This document shows, in pieces, positions 7,561 to 14,733 of a DNA stretch of 33,572 bases (position 1 is its first letter; each line of letters begins with the position of its first letter). Below the pieces are notes generated by a model. The model ran no database searches. It was given only the letters and a program-made list of their open reading frames with translations, and was not told where the DNA came from. The stretch is from Streptosporangiales bacterium (GTDB taxonomy: Bacteria > Actinomycetota > Actinomycetes > Streptosporangiales > WHST01): assembly GCA_009379955.1 (NCBI GenBank), contig WHST01000072.1, positions 1 through 33,572 of the forward strand, read 5' to 3'. The translations under genes were made by a program, and so were the position numbers.

Positions 7561-8586
7561 TCAGGCCCGAATCGACCTGAGCTGTGGGAGCACCTCTTCG
7601 CCGATCAGGTCGAGGGTGCGTTCGTAGTCGTCGTACTGCAGGCGCAGGTCGAACACGACGTGGTCGAGGCCGCGCTCGCCGAGCTCCGCGACCTGCTCGA
7701 CGATCTCCTTGGGCTCGCCCGCGCACACGATGCCGCGCAGGTCGTCGACGGTGTTGAAGCCGCCCTTCGGCATCACCCAGGTACTGCTCGCCTCGGACGA
7801 TCCGGCCAGGGCGCCGACGTCGATGCCGGAACGCGCCACGTTGCGGTCACGGTCGACCTTCACCAGCGGGATCGCCGACCTCGTGACCCGCCTGCCCGCC
7901 TGCGCGCTGAGGTCGTCGAGGAGCTCGAGTCGCGCGTCGAGCGTGGCGAGAGGAATGCGGCCGGGCATCCAGCCGTGGCAGTGGTCGACGGCGTTGCGCA
8001 CCGAGATCTCGGTGGTGCCGCCGTACCACATCGGGATCTTCTCGACCGGCTTCGGCTCGATCGTGACGTCCTCGAACGAGAACATCGTGCCGTCGAAGCT
8101 GACGGAGTCGTGCTCCCAGACCAGTGGCAGGATCTTCGTCGTCTCGACGAAGATGGGCTTGCGGTCCTTGCGACGGAAGCCGGCCGCGCCGAGCTCGTTC
8201 TGCCCGCTGCCGAGACCGAGACCCGCGATCACACGTCCGCCGGCGAGGAACGAGAGTGACGCGAAGTCCTGCGCGAGCTTCAACGGCCATCTGATCGGGA
8301 TCAGCACCGCCGTGCCGAGGTGGATCTTCGTCGTCCGCGCGGCGATCGCGGCGAGGCACGCGAACGCCTCGACGAAGGTCTGGTCGGTGCCCTCCATGCC
8401 GTGCGGCTGCCAGATCAGATGGTCGCGCACCCAGATCGCCTCGAACCCGGCCTGCTCGGCCAGCACCGCGCCGTCGATGATCCGCTTCGGCGTGGCGTGC
8501 TCGCCGAAGTGCGGCGCGAGCACGCCGTACGTCATGCCCGCAGGCGTACGGTCGAGCGGTCGGTGGTCGTCGGCATACCGGGTCAC
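7561..8586 (-). CDS. LLM-class flavin/F420-dependent oxidoreductase (first of two)
   Basis: This 341-residue luciferase-like enzyme has MTYGVLAPHFG near the start, EAIWVRDHLIW, IHLGTAVLIPIRWPLKLAQD and GRVIAGLGLGSGQNELGA. Start GTG 8586 is preferred: it overlaps the amidohydrolase stop as GTGA and has GGGAG upstream. ATG 8535, which would remove 17 residues, has no such site and is the alternative. It is coupled to the ring-opening amidohydrolase gene, suggesting the two enzymes work in sequence. It resembles the second LLM gene in length and motifs, so the pair probably arose by duplication. Cofactor (FMN or F420) is not decided by the sequence. Confidence 0.9.
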   Translation of the reverse strand: MTRYADDHRPLDRTPAGMTYGVLAPHFGEHATPKRIIDGAVLAEQAGFEAIWVRDHLIWQPHGMEGTDQTFVEAFACLAAIAARTTKIHLGTAVLIPIRWPLKLAQDFASLSFLAGGRVIAGLGLGSGQNELGAAGFRRKDRKPIFVETTKILPLVWEHDSVSFDGTMFSFEDVTIEPKPVEKIPMWYGGTTEISVRNAVDHCHGWMPGRIPLATLDARLELLDDLSAQAGRRVTRSAIPLVKVDRDRNVARSGIDVGALAGSSEASSTWVMPKGGFNTVDDLRGIVCAGEPKEIVEQVAELGERGLDHVVFDLRLQYDDYERTLDLIGEEVLPQLRSIRA

Positions 8587-9959
8587 TGGGCTCTCCCGGC
8601 GACGTACCGACCGAACCCCGGCGTGCCGACGACCTTGCGGTCGCGGGCGATGACGGTGCCGCGCAGCATGGTCAGCTCCACCGCGCCGGTGACCGTACGC
8701 CCGAGGTACGGGGTCCAGCCCACCTTGGTGTAGAGGCCCTCGTCGGTGAGCGTGACCTTCTTGTCCATGTCGACGATGACGAGGTCGGCATCGGACCCGG
8801 GGAGCAGCACGCCCTTCTTCGGGTACACACCCACGAAGCGCGCGGGTTCCTCGGACATCAGCTCGACCGCGCGCGACAGCGTCAGCCTGCCGTTCGCGAT
8901 GTCGTCGAGGACGATCGCGTACTGGTAGTCGTACTGCGGCGACCCCATCGCGGCGTTCCACGCGTCGTGCTCGAGCACCTCGATCTCCTCGCGCGTGTGC
9001 GGCGCGTGGTCGGAGTCGATCATGTCGATGGTGCCGTCGGCGAGCGAGCGCCAGATCTCCGCCATCCGCTCCTCGTCGGCGGTGATGAAGCCGCCGGGAC
9101 AGGCACGACCCTTGAGCGTGTCGAGGTCGTCGCGGGTCAGGTGGTAGTACTTCGGGTCGACGGCGCACGAGACCCGTTGACCGGCCTCCTTCGCCTGCCT
9201 GATCAGCCGGAGGCTGCCGGCCGAGTGGGTGTGCACGACATGCAGGCGCACACCCGTCAGCCGCTGCAGGTTGATGAGCGTGTTGACCGCGGTGTGCCAG
9301 ATCTCCTCGGTCGTGTACACCTCGCCGAAGGTCACATGGTTCGGCGGCTTGCCCGCGGCGAACGCCTCGGCCGAGAGCTTCTCGAACAGCGACTGGTTGA
9401 ACGGGTGGATCAGCGCTGGCAGACCTGTCTCCGCGATCGCGCGGAGCACCCCGACGAGCCTGCCCTCGTCGTTGACCGCGAGCCGCGGGTCGTGCGGGTA
9501 CGCGCCGGAGACCTGGAAGATCTTGTAGCCGGTCGCACCGGCCTCGGCCATCTTTCGGATCTCATCGACGTTGGTACCCGCCACCCAGTGACCCCAGTCG
9601 ACGATCGACTTCTCGTCGGCGAGGGCCTGCTTCTCCTTGAACCTCTCGGTCGTGTCCGTGGGCGGCTCGACGTTGGGCATGTCGATGATCGTCGTCACGC
9701 CACCCGCGGCCGCAGCCTGCGACGCGGAGAGGAAGTCCTCCTTGTGCGTGTAGCCGGGCTCCCGGGTGTGCGCGTGGGTGTCGATGATGCCGGGGAGCAC
9801 CACCCGCCCGGTCGCGTCGATCACCTCGGCGGCCTCCGCCGTGCTGGCGCGCTCGACGATTCCCGCGATCACGCCGTCGTCGATGAGCAGGTCGGCGCCT
9901 ACGAGCTGCCCCCGCACCATCACCTGGCCGCCACTGATCCGGGTCTGGTAGTTGCTCAT
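8583..9959 (-). CDS. Cyclic amidohydrolase (dihydroorotase/allantoinase/hydantoinase family)
   Basis: This is a 458-residue zinc-dependent amidohydrolase of the dihydroorotase/dihydropyrimidinase superfamily, which opens cyclic amides and ureides. Metal ligands are visible: His62 and His64 in DTHAHTREPGYTHKEDF, Lys146 in GATGYKIF (expected carbamylated bridge), His185, one of the His in VVHTHS (243/245), and Asp317 in DSDHAPHT. At the third ligand site the usual HxE is replaced by HPFNQ, which separates it from standard dihydroorotase and allantoinase. Start ATG 9959 has AGGGA upstream and overlaps the regulator stop as ATGA. It is the first enzyme gene of the operon, so ring opening of the imported substrate, or of an LLM product, is the likely job. 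Substrate is unknown. Confidence 0.92.
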   Translation of the reverse strand: MSNYQTRISGGQVMVRGQLVGADLLIDDGVIAGIVERASTAEAAEVIDATGRVVLPGIIDTHAHTREPGYTHKEDFLSASQAAAAGGVTTIIDMPNVEPPTDTTERFKEKQALADEKSIVDWGHWVAGTNVDEIRKMAEAGATGYKIFQVSGAYPHDPRLAVNDEGRLVGVLRAIAETGLPALIHPFNQSLFEKLSAEAFAAGKPPNHVTFGEVYTTEEIWHTAVNTLINLQRLTGVRLHVVHTHSAGSLRLIRQAKEAGQRVSCAVDPKYYHLTRDDLDTLKGRACPGGFITADEERMAEIWRSLADGTIDMIDSDHAPHTREEIEVLEHDAWNAAMGSPQYDYQYAIVLDDIANGRLTLSRAVELMSEEPARFVGVYPKKGVLLPGSDADLVIVDMDKKVTLTDEGLYTKVGWTPYLGRTVTGAVELTMLRGTVIARDRKVVGTPGFGRYVAGRAQ

Positions 9960-10717
9960 CTGGTGGTTCCCTCATCCCTCTCGCCGAGTCGACTGAGTCC
10001 CTGCCGCACGACCTTGACGTCGGCGGGGTTGCGGGCCATGTCGACGACCACCGCCTTGCCGTGACCGACGTGCTCCTGCACGAGCCGGTCGGCGAGGTCG
10101 CCGTCCCTGTTCCACAGGGCCTGCAGGATCCTGCGGTGCGACGCCATCGACTGCCGCAACGTCTCCTCGGAGTACTGGCTCGTCACCATGCGCAGCAGGT
10201 GCGTGGGCGACATGGCCGCGATGAGTCGCAGCAGATGCGTGCTCTGCGATGCGCCGTTGACGCCCGCATGGAACTCCCGGTTGAGGTCGGCGATCCGCTC
10301 GGCGTTGGCCGGGGTCAGGTCCTCGATCAGCCGGTCCATCTCGGTCTGCAGGGCGTCGAGCGCGTTGAGCTCGGGCACGGTGATGCGCTGCGCCGCGATC
10401 GACGCCGCCAGCCCCTCGAGCCGTTGCCGGATCGAGTAGATCGTCTCGGCCTCCTGCATGAGGTCGACCACGACGAACCCGCGGTGCGGACGCGCCTCGA
10501 TGACGCCCTCGGACTGCAGTCGCCGCAACGCCTCGCGCACCGGGGTCCGGCTGACGCCGAGCTTCTCCGTCAGCTCGGTCTCGACCAGCCGCGCGCCTGA
10601 CGCGAGGACGCCGTCGCTGATCGCGGCCTGGAGGGCGCGGTAGACGCCGTCCGCCAGTGGCACACCTGGCTCGACGACCACGGGCCCCAACGCCTCGACG
10701 GTCTGGCTCTCCGGCAT
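9956..10717 (-). CDS. GntR-family transcriptional regulator, FadR/FCD subfamily
   Basis: This 253-residue regulator has an N-terminal winged helix (LVETELTEKLGVSRTPVREA, then EGVIEARPHRGFVVV) and an all-helical FCD ligand domain. The FCD metal-site residues are spread over the Asp/His motifs (LNREFHAGVN, SHRRILQAL, VQEHVGHG). FCD regulators usually sense carboxylic acids or pathway intermediates and repress the adjacent catabolic genes. Start ATG 10717 has GAGAGGGG upstream. An in-frame start at 10789 would add 24 residues but would place the operator inside the coding region. It is the first gene of the operon and overlaps the amidohydrolase as ATGA, so it is probably autoregulated. Confidence 0.93.
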   Translation of the reverse strand: MPESQTVEALGPVVVEPGVPLADGVYRALQAAISDGVLASGARLVETELTEKLGVSRTPVREALRRLQSEGVIEARPHRGFVVVDLMQEAETIYSIRQRLEGLAASIAAQRITVPELNALDALQTEMDRLIEDLTPANAERIADLNREFHAGVNGASQSTHLLRLIAAMSPTHLLRMVTSQYSEETLRQSMASHRRILQALWNRDGDLADRLVQEHVGHGKAVVVDMARNPADVKVVRQGLSRLGERDEGTTR

Positions 10718-10754
10718 GCGTGCCCCTCTCGCGGTTCGTACATCTTCCGGTTGG

Positions 10755-10770
10755 ATTGTATACATGTCAA
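10755..10770 (-). promoter_or_regulatory. Probable promoter -35 box and GntR operator of the catabolic operon
   Basis: Reading on the minus strand, a perfect TTGACA box (10770-10765) runs straight into CATGTATACAAT (10766-10755). The core TGTATACA (10757-10764) is a perfect palindrome and matches the ATTGTATACAAT-type site used by several GntR/FadR-like regulators such as VanR. It lies about 38 bases upstream of the regulator start. A clear -10 box at ideal spacing is not visible. The overlap of box and palindrome suggests repression by blocking polymerase (inferred). Confidence 0.6.
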
Positions 10771-10838
10771 GATCTTCCATACAGTTCATCGAAGTGCGTA
10801 CGATCCTGGTGTGTCCGGGCCGGGCACCGAAACGCGGC

Positions 10839-10884
10839 GAGGGGCACCCTCACCGCGTCATGGCACGGTGAGGGTGCCCCTCAC
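10839..10884. terminator. 17-bp perfect hairpin built from two copies of the 19-bp repeat
   Basis: Positions 10839-10855 pair perfectly with 10866-10882, with a 10-base loop. The arms are inverted copies of GTGAGGGGCACCCTCACCG; the left one lacks the first two bases. It lies 31 bp past the dusB stop (dusB is minus) and upstream of the catabolic operon promoter. It is therefore well placed to stop dusB transcripts from entering that operon. The same unit is found four times at 14606-14717. Confidence 0.7.
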
Positions 10885-10914
10885 GGGTTCGGGCCCAGCC
10901 GGCCCGGGGACGGC

Positions 10915-12081
10915 TCAGCCGCCGCTGATGTCGAGCTCCGCGCCCGCGGGTGGGGTGGGGTCGTCGGGGTCGTCGAGCCAGCCGTACGGGAGGGTGACGC
11001 GGCGCGGGCTGCCCTGGCGGCCGCGGGGCAGCGACTCGTTGTCGGTCGGCCACGGGACCGAGGGGTCCAGCGTCGCCAGCAGCGTGTCGAGCTCGGCGAG
11101 GTCGCCGACCATGGCCAGCGCGCGGCGGGGGTCGGTGCCGACCGGGAAGCCCTTGAGGTACCAGGCGACGTGCTTGCGGAACTCGCGCGCGCCCTTGTCC
11201 TCGCCCAGGTGCTCCGCGAGCAGCGTGGCGTGCCTGCGCATGACGCCGGCGACCTCGCCGAGCGACGGGCGGACGCGGGCGTCGCGGCCCTCGAAGGCGT
11301 CGACGAGGTCGCGGAACAGCCACGGGCGGCCCAGGCAGCCGCGGCCGACGACGACGCCGTCGCAACCGGTCTCGCGCATCATCGTGACGGCGTCGGACGC
11401 CTCCCAGATGTCGCCGTTGCCGAGCACCGGGATCGACACCGACTCCTTCAGCCGGGCGATCGCCGACCAGTCGGCGTGGCCGGCGTAGTGCTGGGCGGCG
11501 GTGCGCGCGTGCAGCGCCACGACGGCGGCACCCGCGTCCTCGACGATCCGGCCGGCGTCGAGGTACGTGAGGTGCTCGTCGTCGATGCCCTTGCGCATCT
11601 TGACGGTCACGGGCAGGGGGCCGGCCGCGCGCACCGCGGCACGGACGATGCGGCGCAGCAGCGGGCGCTTGTACGGCAGCGCCGAGCCGCCGCCGCGCCT
11701 GGTCACCTTCGGCACGGGGCAGCCGAAGTTGAGGTCGACGTGGTCGGCGAGACCGTCCTCGACGAGGACCGCGACGGCGCGTTCGACCGTCGACGGGTCG
11801 ACGCCGTACACCTGGACGCTGCGCGGTCGCGCGCACGGCTCGAACTCGACCATCCGCAGCGTCGTCGGGCGCCGCTCGACCAGGGCACGGGCGGTGACCA
11901 TCTCGCTCACGTACAGCCCGGCGCCGTACCCGCGGCACAGGGTGCGGTAGGCCGCGTTGGTCACCCCGGCCATCGGCGCGAGCTCGACCGGCGGCCAGAC
12001 CGGGTAGGGCCCGACCTGGAACGAGGTGAACTCGCCCGGGCGTGCCGGGCGTGCGGGTGAGTCGTACGTGAGCGCGGACAT
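10915..12081 (-). CDS. dusB: tRNA dihydrouridine synthase
   Basis: This is a 388-residue FMN enzyme that reduces uridines in the D-loop of tRNA. The start of the barrel reads VELAPMAGVTNAAYRTLC. The catalytic Cys121 lies in NFGCPVPKVTRRGGGSAL. FMN- and substrate-binding residues are seen in VTVKMRKG, LHARTAAQHYAG, LGNGDI and GVVVGRGCLGRPW. The C-terminal helical domain and a short acidic tail follow. Start ATG 12081 is the first Met before the conserved domain; the longer frame runs back into glyS. The ribosome-binding site is weak. It follows glyS by 44 bp in the same direction. The family call is firm and the DusB subgroup is likely. Confidence 0.92.
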   Translation of the reverse strand: MSALTYDSPARPARPGEFTSFQVGPYPVWPPVELAPMAGVTNAAYRTLCRGYGAGLYVSEMVTARALVERRPTTLRMVEFEPCARPRSVQVYGVDPSTVERAVAVLVEDGLADHVDLNFGCPVPKVTRRGGGSALPYKRPLLRRIVRAAVRAAGPLPVTVKMRKGIDDEHLTYLDAGRIVEDAGAAVVALHARTAAQHYAGHADWSAIARLKESVSIPVLGNGDIWEASDAVTMMRETGCDGVVVGRGCLGRPWLFRDLVDAFEGRDARVRPSLGEVAGVMRRHATLLAEHLGEDKGAREFRKHVAWYLKGFPVGTDPRRALAMVGDLAELDTLLATLDPSVPWPTDNESLPRGRQGSPRRVTLPYGWLDDPDDPTPPAGAELDISGG

Positions 12082-12125
12082 CACGGTCCATTGTCGCCGC
12101 CGCGGCGCGAACCGCGAAAGCGAGG

Positions 12126-13505
12126 TCAGGCCGGCAGGCGTTCGGCGAGGTACGACGTGACCTGGTCGAGCGCCACCCGCTCCTGCGCCATCGAGTCGCG
12201 CTCGCGGATCGTCACGGCCTGGTCGTCGAGGGTGTCGAAGTCGACGGTCACGCAGTACGGAGTGCCGATCTCCTCCTGCCGCCGGTAGCGGCGACCGATC
12301 GAGCTCGCGTCGTCGAACTCGACCATCCACCGCTGCCGCAGCTCCTGCGCGAGCGAGCTCGCCGCAGGCGACAGCCGCTCGTTGCGCGACAGCGGCAGCA
12401 CGGCGACCTTGACCGGCGCGAGCCTCGGGTCGAGGCGCAGCACGGTGCGCTTGTCGACGCCGCCCTTGGTGTTCGGCGCCTCGTCCTCGTGGTACGCGTC
12501 GAGCAGGAACGCCAGCACCGAGCGACCGAGGCCGGCCGCCGGCTCGATGACGTACGGGGTCCAGCGCTCGTTCTTCTGCTGGTCGAAGTACGACAGGTCG
12601 TGGCCGGAGTGCTTGGCGTGGGTGGACAGGTCGAAGTCGGTGCGGTTCGCGATGCCCTCGAGCTCCTCGAACTCCTTGCCACCGAAGTCGAAGCGGTACT
12701 CGATGTCGACGGTGCGCTTGGAGTAGTGCGAGAGCTTCTCCTGCGGGTGCTCGAAGTGCCGCAGGTTGTCACGCGCGATGCCGAGGTCGGTGTACCAGTC
12801 GGTGCGGATGTCGATCCACGTCTGGTGCCACTCCTCGTCGGTGCCGGGCTCGACGAAGAACTCCATCTCCATCTGCTCGAGCTCACGGGTGCGGAAGATG
12901 AAGTTGCCCGGCGTGATCTCGTTGCGGAACGACTTGCCGGTCTGCGCGATGCCGAACGGCGGCTTCTTGCGCGCCGACTGCATGACCGCGAGGAAGTTGA
13001 CGAAGATGCCCTGCGCCGTCTCGGGCCGCAGGTAGTGCAGGCCGTCCTCGCTCTCGACCGGGCCGAGGTAGGTCTTCAGCATCGCGTTGAACATGCGCGG
13101 CTCGGTGAACGCGCCGCGGGTGCCGCAGTTCGGGCAGGCGAGATCGTCGAGGCCGTTGGCCGGCAGGTGGCCGTGCTTCGCCTCGTACGCCTCCTCGAGG
13201 TGGTCGGGGCGGAAGCGCCGGTGACACGACTGGCACTCCGTCAGCGGGTCGACGAACTCGTCGATGTGGCCGGACGCCTCCCACACCTTGCGGGGAAGGA
13301 TCACCGAGGAGTCGAGGCCGACGATGTCGTCGCGCAGCTGGACCATCGACCGCCACCACTGGCGGCGGACGTTCTCCTTCAGCTCGACGCCGAGCGGACC
13401 GTAGTCCCACGCCGCCCTCGTACCGCCGTAGATCTCTCCGCTGGGGAAGACGAAACCACGGCGCTTGCTGAGGTTGACGAGTTTCTCGGTGCGATCGGCG
13501 GGCAC
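12126..13505 (-). CDS. glyS: Glycyl-tRNA synthetase, single-chain dimeric type
   Basis: This 459-residue class II synthetase charges tRNA-Gly. The N-terminus has the motif 1 region [21 protein letters not shown] zinc-binding insert has four cysteines (Cys91, Cys94, Cys124, Cys127). Motif 2 is [20 protein letters not shown], and motif 3 is around [14 protein letters not shown]. The C-terminal anticodon-binding domain includes [12 protein letters not shown]. Length is normal for the alpha2 bacterial/eukaryotic-like type. Start is GTG 13505 with GGAGAG upstream. An 85-bp spacer with a hairpin separates it from the monooxygenase-fold gene upstream. No T-box is recognisable. Confidence 0.97.
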   Translation of the reverse strand: MPADRTEKLVNLSKRRGFVFPSGEIYGGTRAAWDYGPLGVELKENVRRQWWRSMVQLRDDIVGLDSSVILPRKVWEASGHIDEFVDPLTECQSCHRRFRPDHLEEAYEAKHGHLPANGLDDLACPNCGTRGAFTEPRMFNAMLKTYLGPVESEDGLHYLRPETAQGIFVNFLAVMQSARKKPPFGIAQTGKSFRNEITPGNFIFRTRELEQMEMEFFVEPGTDEEWHQTWIDIRTDWYTDLGIARDNLRHFEHPQEKLSHYSKRTVDIEYRFDFGGKEFEELEGIANRTDFDLSTHAKHSGHDLSYFDQQKNERWTPYVIEPAAGLGRSVLAFLLDAYHEDEAPNTKGGVDKRTVLRLDPRLAPVKVAVLPLSRNERLSPAASSLAQELRQRWMVEFDDASSIGRRYRRQEEIGTPYCVTVDFDTLDDQAVTIRERDSMAQERVALDQVTSYLAERLPA

Positions 13506-13533
13506 GTTCTCTCCATCCGGCTGGCAGTCGGCG

Positions 13534-13579
13534 GTCGTCGTCGGGAGTCCGACACCGTACCGAGTCGGACGACGACGTC
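13534..13579. terminator. Bulged 16-bp hairpin between the monooxygenase-fold gene and glyS
   Basis: Positions 13534-13542 pair with 13571-13579 (9 bp) and 13547-13553 pair with 13564-13570 (7 bp). There is a 4-base bulge (13543-13546) and a 10-base loop. It lies between the stop of the small gene at 13591 and the start of glyS at 13505. It may end the former transcript or act in the glyS leader. There is no T-run. Confidence 0.45.
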
Positions 13580-13590
13580 GTGTGACGAGA

Positions 13591-13908
13591 CTAGCTGGCG
13601 CGGTCGCTCGGCCTCGAACCGGTTTCGCCGTCGAGCAACACCTCGAACGCGCTGGGCTCGTCCCGCGCGGTCGCGAGTAGCGGCACGGCGCGGACCCGCA
13701 CGTCGAACGACGACAGAGCGCGCCGGTACGCCCCGACGTTCTCCCACTCCGTGATGATCACCCACGCAGCCGGGTCGTCGAGGGCGCGACCGACCCGGCC
13801 GTTGACGTATCCCGTACAGGCCGAGAGCGCGTCGAGCATCTCGGCGGCGCGCTCGCGGAACGACGCGTCGTCGGCCTCCGGCACCTCATGTCTCGTGACC
13901 GCCAGCAC
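13591..13908 (-). CDS. Antibiotic-biosynthesis-monooxygenase (ABM) fold protein
   Basis: This 105-residue protein has the dimeric ferredoxin-like ABM pattern: N-terminal strand LAVTRHEVP, a helix with [12 protein letters not shown], then [35 protein letters not shown]. The family contains heme-degrading, quinol-oxidising and unassigned members. No heme ligand is obvious, so the function is not assigned. The last 15 residues are polar and probably disordered. Start is GTG 13908 with GAGGAGGG upstream. A possible 22-codon upstream open frame with its own strong ribosome-binding site overlaps its first codons (13886-13954). Confidence 0.85.
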   Translation of the reverse strand: MLAVTRHEVPEADDASFRERAAEMLDALSACTGYVNGRVGRALDDPAAWVIITEWENVGAYRRALSSFDVRVRAVPLLATARDEPSAFEVLLDGETGSRPSDRAS

Positions 13909-13954
13909 GGTCGCCCTCCTCGCGTCTGCGTTGCCTGCTTGAATGGTGCACCAT
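13886..13954 (-). CDS. Possible 22-residue upstream open reading frame
   Basis: On the minus strand an AAGGAG (13968-13963) precedes ATG 13954 at good spacing. The frame encodes a 22-residue, Arg/Glu-rich peptide that starts MVHHSSRQRRREEG and stops at 13886, inside the first codons of the monooxygenase-fold gene. The ribosome-binding site and ATG are identical to those of the divergent membrane-protein gene because both lie in the arms of a perfect inverted repeat. It could be a leader peptide coupling translation, or a by-product of the duplication. No homologue is recognised. Confidence 0.3.
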   Translation of the reverse strand: MVHHSSRQRRREEGDRAGGHET

Positions 13955-14119
13955 GGGCGTGTCTCCTTATGACTGTCCGGGCTGCGCGACGCCCAGGACG
14001 GCCATTGGCGGCGTTGTCGGAGCTCGCAAGTACGTCCGGTACAAGCTTGTCCTCCGCCACCGCCACTGACCGCCCTGGACGCCGCTCGCTCCGAACGCCA
14101 TAAGGAGACACGCCCATGG
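13951..14119. repeat. 21-bp perfect inverted repeat carrying RBS and start codon, with a partly self-complementary interior
   Basis: Positions 13951-13971 are the exact reverse complement of 14099-14119. Each arm holds AAGGAG and an ATG at 8-base spacing, pointing outward. The interior also pairs in part: around 13985-14015 and 14060-14088 the two halves are roughly 80 percent complementary by eye. The whole 169 bp could thus fold as a long imperfect hairpin. In RNA from the plus strand the start site of the membrane-protein gene (14116) would be paired. A small 38-codon plus-strand frame (13954-14070) lies inside, but its ribosome-binding site is poor. Confidence 0.8.
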
Positions 14120-14532
14120 CGAAGAGGTCAGGTCAGCAGAACCGGCGACGCGCCGGCCAGCGCCGGTCGGGCGCAGGTCCCACCCGACCGCGCCGTTCCG
14201 CGGGCCAACGCCCGCTGCCGAAGGGCGACAGCTTCGCCACGCCCGACGCCTCACCGCTGCGCGCCAGGCTGGAGCGCAGGAGTGCGACCGTCCTCGTCTT
14301 CATGCACCGGCTCCCCCGCTGGGTGCCGTTCGTCCTCATGCTCGGGCTGCTCGCCGCCGCCCTGCTGGTCAAGGGCGTGATCGGCGGCCTGCTGCTCGTC
14401 CTGCTCGCCGTGGTGCTGTGCTGGCTCGCGTTCGTGTCGTGGCCGACGCTCGGCAAGGGCGACCGCGCGTTCCGCGTGTTCGCCATGCTGGTCGTCGTGG
14501 CCGCCGCCGGCTACTTCGCCTACGCGACCTGA
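14116..14532 (+). CDS. Small membrane protein with basic N-terminal tail
   Basis: This is a 138-residue protein of unknown function. The first 50 residues are very basic and Arg/Gly/Ser-rich. Two adjacent hydrophobic stretches follow (about 75-93 and 95-112), then a third near the C-terminus (about 122-136), giving two or three membrane segments with the basic tail probably cytosolic. Start ATG 14116 has a perfect AAGGAG 8 bases upstream, inside the right arm of the inverted repeat. It is convergent with uppS, and a cluster of terminator-like repeats separates the two. I do not recognise a characterised family. Similar small Arg-rich membrane proteins are common in actinobacteria. Confidence 0.8.
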   Translation: MAKRSGQQNRRRAGQRRSGAGPTRPRRSAGQRPLPKGDSFATPDASPLRARLERRSATVLVFMHRLPRWVPFVLMLGLLAAALLVKGVIGGLLLVLLAVVLCWLAFVSWPTLGKGDRAFRVFAMLVVVAAAGYFAYAT

Positions 14533-14605
14533 CCGAGGTGACGACGCGATGGCCACGAACGAGAGGTTCTTCGACCTTCCGCCGCGACGGTGGGAGCTCG
14601 CACCT

Positions 14606-14717
14606 GTGAGGGGCACCCTCACCGTATGGCCAGGCCCGTGAGGGGCACCCTCACCGTGTCAGGGTGCGGTGAGGGTGCCCCTCACAGGTCGAGGTGCGCG
14701 GTGAGGGTGCCCCTCAC
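14606..14717. repeat. Four copies of a 19-bp self-complementary repeat (bidirectional terminator)
   Basis: GTGAGGGGCACCCTCACCG occurs forward at 14606-14624 and 14638-14656 and inverted at 14667-14685 and 14699-14717. Each unit is itself a 7-bp stem with a 3-base loop, and any forward/inverted pair makes a 19-bp stem. The cluster lies between the convergent ends of the membrane-protein gene (14532) and uppS (14734), which fits a terminator working in both directions. Two further copies lie after dusB (10839-10884). Confidence 0.85.
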
Positions 14718-14733
14718 GAGTCAGGGCGCCGGT

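Noticed and set aside
13506-13590. T-box or glycine riboswitch ahead of glyS
   Set aside because: The spacer is only 85 bp, with a single bulged hairpin and no T-box or glycine-aptamer motifs.
13954-14070. 38-codon plus-strand frame with a CxxC (MGVSPYDCPGC...)
   Set aside because: It lies wholly inside the inverted repeat, has no good ribosome-binding site, and its sequence is explained by the palindrome. Kept only as a remark.
14606-14717. CRISPR-like array
   Set aside because: Copies are in both orientations, spacers are only 11-14 bases and there are no cas genes. The unit is a self-complementary terminator-like repeat.
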